A stretch of DNA of 64,000 nt, from the NCBI GenBank assembly GCA_015832175.1, contig WJXW01000013.1, positions 1,674,001 through 1,738,000 on the forward strand, given 5' to 3'. This stretch comes from Paraphaeosphaeria minitans. Taxonomy: Eukaryota > Ascomycota > Dothideomycetes > Pleosporales > Didymosphaeriaceae. The position numbers and the translations under genes were made by a program. The notes under the pieces were generated by a model. The model saw nothing but the letters and a program-made list of their open reading frames with translations, did not search any database and had not been told where the DNA came from. The first letter of the stretch is position 1. Every line of letters starts with the position of its first letter. Positions 35,417 through 45,389 of the stretch are shown piece by piece.

Positions 35417-35880
35417 TATTAGAATCCGGCCGCGCGTAAGCAGCGGGGCACGAGCTTATTATACTTCTAGACCACTAGTCCGCCAGAGTTAGCTAACTAA
35501 GTAGTTAGATAATAGGTCACAGGTCCTAAGGGTCCTAAAGACCGCACAGGCCTTACCTATATAGGAACTCTAGGACGCATAGGACTCGCCCACACAGGGC
35601 TCTAGGACATATAGGACTCTAGGACGTATAGGACTCTAGGACATATAGGACTCTAGGACGTGTGGGATTACCCTATATATAGGAACGCGAGAATAAGCTT
35701 CTTATACTTATGTTTAATCTATTTATTAATCTATTATTTAAATTCTAGTAGACTAAATTATTAACTTATTACACTTTGTAAAATACTATTATATTAATAA
35801 AACTTTCTACCTTCTATAAGTACTCCTGCCTAAGAACTAACCTTAACCCTTTAGGACTAGCTACCCTCTTAGATTTAATA
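35417..35880 (+). repeat. GypA copy 3 5' LTR with exchanged U3
   Basis: 464 bp. The start is inferred from the TGTTAGAATCC-like motif, corresponding to TGTTAGGATCC in the other copies. The 5' part is GC-rich (GGCCGCGCGTAAGCAGCGGGGC) and poorly mutated. The 3' part, R-U5-like, is the standard GypA sequence ending TTAGATTTAATA. Confidence 0.65.
35568..35667 (+). repeat. 17-bp tandem repeat in the GypA copy 3 LTR
   Basis: Five clear units of CTCTAGGACATATAGGA plus one degenerate unit. It occupies the U3 position where the other GypA copies carry GCGCTCTCTACAGA-type units, so it may be an alternative enhancer-like array. Confidence 0.85.
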
Positions 35881-35959
35881 TCTTAAACACCTTTAATATA
35901 AATACTTTACAAACTTCTACCTCTTTTACAGTTTTAGGTGCTACTAAGATTACTTTTAT

Positions 35960-37590
35960 AAAGAATAGTAGTAAAGTGTATAAACCTAATCTCTACTTTA
36001 GTAAACAATCTTAAACTAATGTCTAGATTTTCTAGTTAGACCTCTACTTCTTTAACTTAGATAAACCTTTTAAAGATAAAAAAAAAGTTATTTTCGCAGC
36101 AATATATATGCGAGGAGATATAGGATTATAGATTTATCCCTACCTTAAAAAGTACCTAGGAATAGACTACAATAATAATAACAATAATTACGCAAATAAG
36201 CACGCTAATATAGTTAATATTATTAAGAATTATAATAACTTTAAGATATACCTTAAATAACTCTTTAGAATTGCTAATAAGGACTCTATTATAAAAGCAA
36301 AGATTTAGACTATAACTTAGAAATAATTAGTAGCTAAGTATATAGCTAAGTTTTTAAGATACGCTGTGTAACTTAACTAGGATAATAAATCTCTTTAGAA
36401 TATATATAAATAAGGACTTAAATAGAAACTATGTAAGAAACTCTTACGTAGTAGTCCGCGAATTACTAACCTTAAAGAACTATATAAAGTAACTATTAGG
36501 ATTAATAGAGAATAGTTTTTACTATAATAAGAGCTCTACTAAAACCCTAGGGTAATAAGCTTTAGATAACTAGCAAAAGTAGTTTATAAGAACTCTATTA
36601 GAATTGTCTAAAAGTAGTAGCTAAGGAACTACTAGAGATATAAACTAATAAAAGATGTCTAGTTTAACTATATAGGCAAAGGAAATAAAGGAAGGATAGG
36701 CCCTAAGTAGCCTAATAAACGCGTCTCTAATAGAAGTTAATAACTAATATCTAAGACCTATAAATGCTTTATATATAGCAAACTAGGCTATATAGCTAGA
36801 AACTATAGATTAAAGAGCAAAGTCTATTAAACTAAGTTAAATATACTAACTATTAAGGACTAAGAACCTAATAAGGAATAGAAAGTTATTACAACACTAT
36901 TTAGTTACTAACGCGTTATACTAGAACAAAGTAAGTAATTAGATTTACCTAACTTACAACTATATAAGGATCTAGAAGATAACTCTAATATATACTATAA
37001 CGTAGAAGACGTAGAAGAGATACTAAGATCTCTTACTCCTTACTTATAAAGTAGGTAGGAAGAAGATAACCCTATATTACCTAAGTATAAACTAAATATT
37101 TAAGACTATATACAACCCTACTAGGCACTAAAAGGGATGTAACCCTATAAAAATAAGGAATTAGACTACGTACTAAAGTACTACCTAGACTACTAAAATC
37201 CTATATATTAATTCTATATGTGGAGGCATTGCGAAGAACCAATATACACACAACATAAGGCGGAAAAAAAAGAGAATAAGAAATAACCTAAAAGGAAACT
37301 ACGCTGTAGATAGATATAGATAGACTACTCTATTATAGCTTATAACAAACACCTCTAGAATAAATAATAAGTAAAATACTTTCCTTACCTCACGCTAAAG
37401 GGTAACAAATACTATAATATGCTTATTAATAGAGACTATATATAACTATACTAATATACGTGTCTAAACTAAGACTATAAATACTACCATATAGCTAAAC
37501 GTTTAGATAGCTTTGTAAACTACCCTATGTAAGAAGTAATAATAGAACTATTAATTTAACTAGTATATAGGAACAGTAAAGACTGCGGGA
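35960..37590 (+). pseudogene. GypA copy 3 Gag relic
   Basis: Collinear with 12975-14600 of copy 1. The knuckle region near 36766-36806 is more decayed (the second Cys and the His are no longer readable as such). It ends abruptly in the Gag-PR linker, at the same context as copy 1 position 14600 (AGTAAAGACTGC), where GypB copy 2 is inserted. Confidence 0.8.
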
Positions 37591-37782
37591 TGTGATAGGC
37601 TGGGGCTATACCCTAGCCTTTAGAAGGATCTTAAGGAAAGGAACTGCCCTAAAGAAGTAGACCTACTAAGGAAAACTCTTCTTATAAGCGGCACACCCCC
37701 CTATAGAGACTTAATACCTAGAATTCATCCTTTATATTTAGCACTTATAGTTCTGTTTACTCTCTAAGGCTAGCCTATAATA
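37591..37782 (+). repeat. GypB 5' LTR (copy 2)
   Basis: 192 bp, TGTGATAGGCTGGGGC to CTAGCCTATAATA. It is the reverse complement of 24649-24841 with transitions and one gap. Confidence 0.9.
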
Positions 37783-37829
37783 TTAAATTCTAGGTCTTTT
37801 AGAAAAGAGTCGTTTAAAGGAATAAAAAA

Positions 37830-39710
37830 ACGTAATAGAGTTTAGAATAACCTACTAATAGATGCCTCTAATATTACTAAGTTAGTAGAATAACTATAGA
37901 ACTTAATTACTACTAGAGACAAAGACCACTCTACTATATAAACGCTATAACTTTAGAATAAAGAGCTATATAAGCTCTTTATACGCTAATAGGCCTACGC
38001 TAGTACTACTTTAGGCCTATCTACCTCTACTATAGGGGGCGGATCCTTATTTACTAGTATAGACTAGCTAATCTTATAGCGTAAACTACTCTTAAGCCTA
38101 ACTAAGTTTAGGAGCTTAAAGGCCTAGTTTAAAGCCTAAAAGGTTATAATAGATTATAAGCTCTAGACTAATAAGTAGTTTATTAGCTCTCCTTAGAAAG
38201 AATAGGCGCTAATATAGGACTACCTAGATAATAGTCCTTAGGATATAGTAGCAGCCTTCTACTAAGCTAGGGGGGTAGATAGCTAGTTTAACCTATAGAC
38301 GTTTATATAGTACCTTACCTTTGTGTACGCTAATAAACACGCCTAGTAGAAGGCTAAAGCACGCCTTAATATAATTAGGTAAAACTCTAGAGAGAGTTTC
38401 TCTAACTTTTATATCTGCTTTAAATAAACCTTAGTAGAGGTAGGCAGTAGCTAGTAAAGTAATACTAAGAAACTACGTAAGTTACGCTGCGTAATCTAGT
38501 GCGATATCTATATAGTTGCCTTTAACTATAATGTTCCTAAAGGGGACTACAACGTAGCTATTACTAGGTTTTTATAGATTATAGTAGACCTTAAAATAGA
38601 GACCCTAGAAGATAAGCTTACTATTTAAGCTACCTCTTATAAGGGTAGCTAGCCCCCTCCTAAGAATAGTAATAGCGACGTCTATATAACTTCTATAGTA
38701 GCGTTAACCTTAACCTAGCCCTAAGCTAGTAGAAAGGCAGGTAAGTAGCGCCTAAACTAGATACCTAAATATATCTTCTAGTAACACTAGAATATAGGCG
38801 TATACACTTACTATAGTAAGCCTAACTATATAGCTAGAGCCTACTTTAATATAATTTTACTCTAGGTAATTATAACTTAACCTTAGTATAGTAAAATAAA
38901 TATTTAGTTAAAAAAAGAGTAGCCCCTAGTCTAGCGCTAATATAGGGGCTAAGCGTAACAGTATTAATAAAGGTATAATTAGGGCGAGCTGCGATAATTA
39001 GAGTAGCTAGGGCTAAAGTAGGTATAAATAGGCTTACTTCTACCCTTTATATCTTCCTTAACAGTATATAGTATATAGAGGCCCTAATTAATATAAAGTG
39101 TAAATACTTTATAGTAATTAGTCCTAAGCTAGTAGATTTACTCTTACTATAGCGTATTATAATTCTAGCCTAGGAGCTAGAATAGGCTGCTAGGTTATTA
39201 CTATAGACCTTTATTATAGAGATAGTAGTAGTACTTTATAATATATCTAGATAGTAATAGACCCTTTACGCTTATATAATCTCTAACCTCTACTAAATTA
39301 TAATCCTAAGGGCCCCCTAGCTAGCTAAGTCTAAAGTAGTAGTAGATATCTATAATAGTAAAATTATAATTAGGATAGCTAAAGGTCTTGTCGCCCTTAA
39401 TACCTAAGTAGTAGAGAGGTAGGGCCTCCTTGCCACGCTTATAGATAAGGAGAATAATGTAACACCCTTTAATACTCTAGATAAAGACTAGAAAAGGGTA
39501 TTCCTAACTTTACTTTAGGATATTACCTAGATACTTGTAATAACGCTTCCTTGTATAGTAGGATTCCTACCCCCTTATAATATAGTAGGGCTAGGCCTTA
39601 CTAAAGATAATAGGACTTTTCCTCTAGAACTAGTAGAGTACGCTACTATCTTTAATAAGACTAAGGCGTTTAGCCTCTTACTATATTAGGGCATATTAGA
39701 CTATTATATT
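37830..39710 (+). pseudogene. GypB copy 2 Gag-PR-RT(start) relic
   Basis: Gag frame begins around NPLIDASNITKLVEQLQ (37851-37900), coiled-coil-like, and includes a long helical stretch. No zinc knuckle is evident. The 3' part (about 39330-39710) reads KVVVDIYNSKIII and RVFLTLLQDIT, then LELVEYATIFNKTKAF, which corresponds to the conserved entry into gypsy RT (a DVF...LPPHR region). It stops at the CopA copy 2 boundary. Stops are RIP-type TAA/TAG. Confidence 0.75.
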
Positions 39711-39905
39711 ACTTAAAGTAAAACACTCACTTCCGTGATTCTTTCTGGATCCACTAATTCAGATCACGGGATTCTTGCTAAGAGGCTTGTTTCTTTTGTA
39801 TATAGTCTGCCCTTTTAGCATCCTTTCCTACAATTAGCTCTTTGTATTCTTTATAACTCTGCTCCTGAATATCCTGTAATAGTTCGAGCCCTTTTTACTA
39901 TAACA
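39711..39905 (+). repeat. CopA 5' LTR (copy 2)
   Basis: 195 bp, (AC)TTAAAGTAAAACACTC to TTTTTACTATAACA. The interior is well preserved (ACTTCCGTGATTCTTTCTGG). Confidence 0.9.
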
Positions 39906-39924
39906 GTTATAAGCCTAGCGCTTA
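39906..39924 (+). promoter_or_regulatory. CopA primer-binding site (copy 2)
   Basis: GTTATAAGCCTAGCGCTTA directly after the 5' LTR; same half-initiator-tRNA-Met type as at 9383-9399, with one extra G-to-A change. Confidence 0.5.
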
Positions 39925-40039
39925 GAACATAGGACAATTCTCCCTGCCTACTTAGTAACGCTTGAATTATTATACAACACTCTATTTAGAACCTCTCTAC
40001 GATACAACCCCTCTATTTCTAATTATAAAAATTATTAAA

Positions 40040-42373
40040 ATAGCAGAAGTATAGCTTATTAATTACGCTAGCTAGCCCTACTAGTTTGTCTAGCTTTAAT
40101 TCTAAGTAAACTTAAAAGGAATCTAGAACTAAATTAACCTAGAGGTAATTAACGCTCTAGTAATTAATTACGTAAAGCTAGAACAACCTCCGCTCCTATA
40201 GAAACTATTACTAATTGCGGATACAGCCTCTATAGCGAGTATTTAATTATATAAAGCAGAGCTTACTAAGTATAAAATAGATAAAAAGAGCTTTCCTTTA
40301 TAAATAGTAGAATATAGAGTAGTAGTTTTAGACTAGCAAGCAGACTATACTAAGATACAGAATCTCTAGACTTAGGTAAACGCTACAGTATCGCCTAATC
40401 TACTTACTCCTACTATAATTACTCTAGTTAATACACGCTATACTACGCTTTAGTCCCTAATTTAACTCTTAAAGGAAGATCTCGCACTAAATAAAGAAGC
40501 TATATAGAATAATATTTAAGCTTTGTACTGCGCTTATCTTAAGAAGGCCAAGTAGGCAAGATAAAGTTCTAAGACCTAGTTTAAAGAGTAGTAGCTCCTC
40601 TATTAAAAAGTAAAGACCTACTTAATTAGCAAAATTAGCGGACTGCTTACTACCTAAGATTTCCTAAATGTAATTACCGCGCGTATAGCACCAAATTAGG
40701 CCTAATTAATAAACTAACAGCTAATCTAGGATAAGACGCTAGGACAGAATTAGATTACGCTAGACGATCTAGGGAAGGTATTTTTGGCGCTTGTCTAGGA
40801 GCATTTAATCTAATCTAGTTCTAATAAAACAAGTAGGGTATTTGCCACTTTTAATAGATTATTAAGACAATCTACTAACTCTAATAGTTCTAGTTTATCT
40901 AATTAGACAAAGAAATAACCAAACTGTCCCTATAAGCCCTATACTTATAGGTGGAAACTAATAGAGTGCTAAAGACTTTAAACCGCGATAGCTGGATTAC
41001 CCTAGGATAAAACATTATTATTTAATCTTACTAATAAAGAAAAATTAGAAATTCTTAATTAACTTAAGCAGCCTAAGTGGTTAAACCTTTGTAATGCGAT
41101 CACGAAGGTAGAATAGAATAAGAAATAATCCTCCACTAAAACTATTAAGTATCCTAGTAGTATTACTACTACTCTACTAAACCTATTTAATCTGCCTATA
41201 GATAATAGAGCATTAGGTGTCTACTCTACTCTATATTCTAACGCTTATCCTCTGTTAGAATGTATAATACTAGACAGTGCTATAGCAGTTCACCTAGTTA
41301 ATAATTGCAAAAGACTTGTTCCTAGGACGTTTTAATTATTAAATAAGAGTGTAGAGGCAGGTATACAAAGCCTCCTAATCTTAGGAATTAGTAATAGACT
41401 AATTAAGAACGCTTTACATAGGAAAAATAGGAGATTTATAGAAGATCTGCTACTCTAAGGAGTAAGAGTAGTAGAAGGCTTTTATATAAATATTGTATTA
41501 GAAGCTCTTTTAAAGAAAGCAAAGATTTAGTATCTTAGTTTAGATTACACTCTTAGGATTAGAAGTCTAGAATAAAGCGTTGTTTTAGTAGACCTAAGAT
41601 GCGAGTATAACCTTACTTTCCTATAATATAAGCTAATCCGCTCTTATCTAACTATTATAAGTGTGACTACTAAAGGATTATCCTAGGTTAATATTAAGAG
41701 ATTAGATTCTAAGGACCTCTAGCACCTTTAAGTAGGGTATATAGGAAGTAGAGCCCTATAAGCTCTAGTAACTATAGCCTAAAGTGTAAAGATTACTAGA
41801 ATATTAAAGAAGAATTGCAAGCACTGTGCTACTACACACGTAACTTAGATAATCTCTAGGAGACCTAGAGAACAATTACCTAGGCTATTTTACTTATTAT
41901 CCTAGGATCTATTTAATATGCCTACTACTTAAAATAGAGAAAACTAGGTTTTACTAATTAAAGAAGATTTTAGTAAGAAACCTTACGTTTTTAATCTTAG
42001 AACAAAGACGCTTTCTGAGATAATAAAAGTGTGGCAGAATTTCTTAGCTCTTATTAATATAAAATACGAGCTTTAAATTATAAAAATCTACTAGGATAAT
42101 AATATAGCAACACTTCTATAGAGAGGGAAATCCTAGTATAAATTTTAGGCTAATTAGGAAGGGATAATAATTAGTAGACTACTGCCCTATACGCATGAGC
42201 CTAATAGCGCTGCAGAAAGAGTAGGCTAGGAGCTTATAATAAAAGTAATTAAAATGCGAATAAGCGCAAATCTACTATTAAATCTCTAGCCTAAGATTAT
42301 ATAAGCGGCATGCTAGCTCTAAGGAATAATTCCTAGCCTAGCATTAGGCTATTAATTACCTAATAAAATATTA
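40040..42373 (+). pseudogene. CopA copy 2 Gag-PR-INT relic
   Basis: Former start at 40040 (ATA for ATG; copy 3 keeps ATG). Gag is about 40040-41100. Protease motif LECIILDSAIAVHL is at 41254-41300 (LDS-(G/A)-A-(T/V)-H pattern of copia proteases). Integrase follows: a zinc site ending KNCKHCATTHVT near 41815-41845, the first catalytic region SQDLFNMPTT near 41905, and the Glu region PYTHEPNSAAERVGQEL near 42187-42235, where PEQNG-x-AER is typical and the Gly is now Ser. GagC copy 2 is inserted 140 bp downstream, after NKILDA. RIP-type stops throughout. Confidence 0.88.
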
Positions 42374-42378
42374 GATGC

Positions 42379-42690
42379 TGTCTATACAGTTTATCGTACA
42401 AATAGCACTAAGTAAAATAGGGGCCTGCCTACCTATAAGGACCCGCACAAGGACCCACTACTTAGGTCAGCGCTAAGAGGCAGAAACTTCATAAGGCCTT
42501 GCCTACCTATAAGGACCTGCATAAGGACCCCCTGCTTAGGTCAGCGCTAAGAGGCAGAGACTTCATAAAGCCCTTAGTGCCCCTTTGTACGATAGACAAG
42601 ACGTAATCAATTGAACCTACTTCTCACCCTTTGTACGATAGTATACTATTAACCCTTAAATGCTTAATTATAGATTAAGCCAAACCAACA
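42379..42690 (+). repeat. GagC 5' LTR (copy 2), long form
   Basis: 312 bp, TGTCTATACAG to CCAAACCAACA. It has an internal 74-bp tandem duplication (units starting at 42427 and 42501). Confidence 0.92.
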
Positions 42691-42783
42691 CTAATTAGTA
42701 GTTAATTCCAATTAACTGCAAACTAGTAAGGTCTAAAGACAAAGCGCCCTACAAGCTAGATACGCAGGCTCTATATTGTTACT

Positions 42784-43013
42784 TTTACTAGAGATCAAAT
42801 TTTAGATTATACAATAAGCAGAAACAAAGCGCGCTCATCTGTAAAGAGTCGCATAATCTAGTCTAAGCTATTCTACAGAAAAGAAAGGAGATAATACCTT
42901 TACTAGAGATCAAATTTTAGATTATACAATAAGTAGAAATAAAGCGCGCACATCTGTAAAGAGTCGCACAATCTAGTCTAAGCTATTCTACAGAAAAGAA
43001 AGGAGATAGTGAG
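42784..43013 (+). repeat. 115-bp tandem duplication in GagC leader
   Basis: Two adjacent units, offset 115 bp, each starting TTTACTAGAGATCAAATTTT and ending AAGAAAGGAGATA. GagC copy 1 (26320-26460) has a single unit, so the duplication is specific to this lineage. Confidence 0.88.
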
Positions 43014-43104
43014 CACATTCACAACCCTAAAAAACACGTCGCACAATTAAACCAGCGACAACCAAACGCAGACACGTCGCACGACTAAGAAAGATAATAA
43101 TAAC

Positions 43105-43660
43105 ATGGCCTTAAGACTAGGAGACTTCTGAGAGGAACTACAACCTAAGGACGTTACGCAACAATCAATACTGCCTCCTTAGCAGAAAGATAAAGCCGAA
43201 GCAATATAGCTTTAATAAGTAGAGGAAGCAACAAACATTAAGGCTATTACCTTAAGAGGAGAGATCGCACAAAAGTACTAGGTAGACAGAGTAGATCTAC
43301 ACAGCCACTTACTCTCTTCTCTAAAACAGCTAAACACTTATATAGTGTATATAATCGCGTAATATCGCGTAAGCAGCCTTAAAAGTAAAGAGGTAATCTC
43401 TTCTTTTACTAAAGATTTTAACAACTAGAAGGAGAGAACCTTTAATAAGATTAGTTATGTAGTAAGAAGAGAGCTTATTACTTTTCTTATAAAGGAAGGC
43501 TTTGTCGCTACTAATTCTATAATAAAAGACACTTATACAAAGAAACTCTTTAAACTGTCACAGCTTAACTATAAGCTATAGACCCTTTGCACAATAACTT
43601 TGTAACTATAACCTAAACTACTTCGCACAATCCTAACAATGTAACCTACACTATCTACAG
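43105..43660 (+). pseudogene. GagC small upstream ORF relic
   Basis: ATG 43105 opens a frame of about 180 codons: MALRLGDF, a TGA, EELQPKDVTQQSILPP, then ATNIKAITLRGEIAQKYQVD, SFTKDFNNQKERTFNKISYV and RRELITFLIKEGFVATNS. It is alpha-helical in character and rich in Lys, Glu and Leu. I do not recognise the family; a nucleic-acid-binding N-terminal extension of Gag is one possibility. It is conserved in order in GagC copy 1 (about 12430-11960). Stops are few compared with CopA. Confidence 0.5.
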
Positions 43661-43739
43661 GCAATATATATACACATAGAGTATAGCTGGGGCCTATCCC
43701 CATACGTGCGAGGACAGAGACACTATATGTAGAGCCACA

Positions 43740-45010
43740 CTAGTGGTAACAGCCTAAAACCTAGACTGCTTTTGCCCAACAAACTATATTGTACGAAGAG
43801 GCTAGACACTCCTAGTCTCCTTAATAACTAGGAGATTATGCTTATATCTAGCTAGACAAGATTATTCTCTTTTAGAAGGCTTAGAGTAAAGAGAATAACT
43901 ACACTAGTAGGCTATATAACATCCTAGTAGATAAGGCAAAAGTCTTTAGAGAACTATACTACAGGCTAGGCATACTATAGGACTAGTATACAAACATCTT
44001 TCTAGGAATCCTTTCTAATCGTGCAAGTACCTACTACCTACATAATATTAGACTAGAACTTTTATAGGATGAATTGTACAACAGACTAAACAGGCACTTT
44101 AACACTAGTGTTAATTATAATTAGTACTAGACAGACTAGACTACTCTTACCTTTAAACGCTATAAAAGGGATAATCTAGCTGCTATATTACACAAGGCCC
44201 TAGAAGCAATAATTAACAAGCTTATCTTAGCCTAAAGGGCTCTTAGACAAGGCTTTAGTAGTAAATTATAACTACACACTACTATTATATAAGTATGCCG
44301 CGGCTATTCTAACCTTAAACAAGCTATGTTTAACCCTAAAAATATAGTAAAAGGCTTACTTAGCGACCTTTATGCGTTACTCTAAGTTACTAAAAATAGG
44401 AAGAAGTTATAGTTCTTTTAAGATAGTAAAGAGGTGTACTACACTAATTAATAATATAACAATCCTAATTGTATAAGAGGATCTAGCCCCTCTAGAGGCA
44501 GATTAACCTTTAGACTAAAAGGAAGGGGTAACTTTAGAAGTTCAAGCTCTCACACGAAGTAGAAATACTTTATATACTATAAAAAAAGATGCTAGTCCAC
44601 TAACTATCTACTAAAAGATACCTAGCAAGCTAGAAGGCAATATATGTTATTGTACGCTAACTTCTACGAACATAAACTCTCTACTATAGATATATAAGCA
44701 TACATCCTTAACTTTAAAGGAGAGCTAGAGGAAGAAGACCATCGCACGAAAGAGGAGGAAGATAAATAAAACTAATAGAGTAATAAAGAAGAAGCACAGA
44801 AGGCTACCTTATACCTTACTTCTACTACATACCTTTATCGCACGACTAGGAGCGATTCTTCTATACCTACTTACTAAGACTCAGCGCCAAGCATCGCATT
44901 ACTTAACACCCCACCTTTTGTTTACGCACAGGACACATGCCTAGAAAGAGCCTTATTACGCAATGCGACTCTACTACCGTGCGAAGGGGTAGGGTAAGAA
45001 CTAAGCAGAG
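43740..45010 (+). pseudogene. GagC Gag relic
   Basis: Plus-strand frame from about 43740: GDYAYIQLDKIILFQKA, SKENNYTSRLYNILVDKAKV, QYTNIFLGILSNRASTYYL, NRLNRHFNTSVNYNQY, KALEAIINKLILAQRAL and EVYYTNQQYNNPN. This is capsid-like and strongly reminiscent of Gag proteins common in fungal LTR elements. A basic RGSSPSRGRLTFRLKGRGNF segment precedes a zinc-knuckle-like KYFIYYKKRCQSTNY near 44560-44605, in which Tyr codons likely replace Cys. The acidic GELEEEDHRTKEEEDK tract follows. The frame ends near 45000 without reaching a protease, where an autonomous relative would continue into Pol. About 20 in-frame TAA/TAG. Confidence 0.75.
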
Positions 45011-45072
45011 AAGGATAAGAAAGGGAAAGCGTATAATAGACATGAGCTATCGCACAAAAGAAAAGTTGCTAG

Positions 45073-45384
45073 TGTCTATATAGTTTATTGTACAAATAGC
45101 ACTAAGTAAAATAGGGGCCTGCCTACCTATAAGGACCCGCACAAGGACCCACTACTTAGGTTAGCGCTAAGAGGCAGAGACTTTATAAGGCCTTGCCTAC
45201 CTATAAGGACCTACACAAGGACCCCCTGCTTAGGTTAGCGCTAAGAGGCAGAGACTTTATAAAGCCCTTAGTGCCCCTTTGTACGATAGACAAGACGTAA
45301 TTAATTAAACCTACTTCTCACCCTTTGTACAATAGTATACTATCAACCCTTAAATGCTTAATTGCAGATTGAGCCAAACCAACA
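45073..45384 (+). repeat. GagC 3' LTR (copy 2), long form
   Basis: 312 bp. It differs from the 5' LTR by several changes that are mostly CpA-to-TpA or CpG-to-TpG type (for example TATACAG to TATATAG). Confidence 0.92.
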
Positions 45385-45389
45385 GATGC

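Larger units (their letters stand above)
35417..37590 (+). mobile_element. GypA copy 3, truncated variant with a divergent U3
   Basis: 5' LTR (35417-35880) plus Gag region, cut at 37591 by GypB copy 2. From about 35674 onward the LTR (TATATAGGAACGCGAG...) and the whole interior match GypA, but the first 257 bp of the LTR are unrelated to the U3 of copies 1, 2 and 4. They begin TATTAGAATCCGGCCGCGCG and contain a 17-bp tandem repeat. The rest of the element is not found to the right, so no target duplication can be assigned. Confidence 0.8.
37591..39710 (+). mobile_element. GypB copy 2, 5' part only
   Basis: Forward copy of GypB consisting of its 5' LTR, Gag, protease region and the start of RT. 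It is then cut by CopA copy 2. It is homologous to the reverse complement of about 22730-24841. The missing 5 kb is not found on the far side of CopA copy 2, so a deletion or rearrangement has removed it. Confidence 0.9.
42379..45384 (+). mobile_element. GagC copy 2, full-length gag-only LTR element
   Basis: 3006-bp element with 312-bp LTRs (42379-42690 and 45073-45384) and a perfect duplication GATGC (42374-42378 and 45385-45389). The undisrupted CopA copy 3 shows the empty site (TTAGATGCTTAG at 62251-62262). The 2.4-kb interior encodes a small upstream ORF and a Gag, then ends in a purine tract (AAAAGAAAAG) before the 3' LTR. There is no protease, RT or integrase. It retains far more CpA and CpG than its surroundings, so it is one of the younger or less mutated insertions here. 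Confidence 0.92.
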
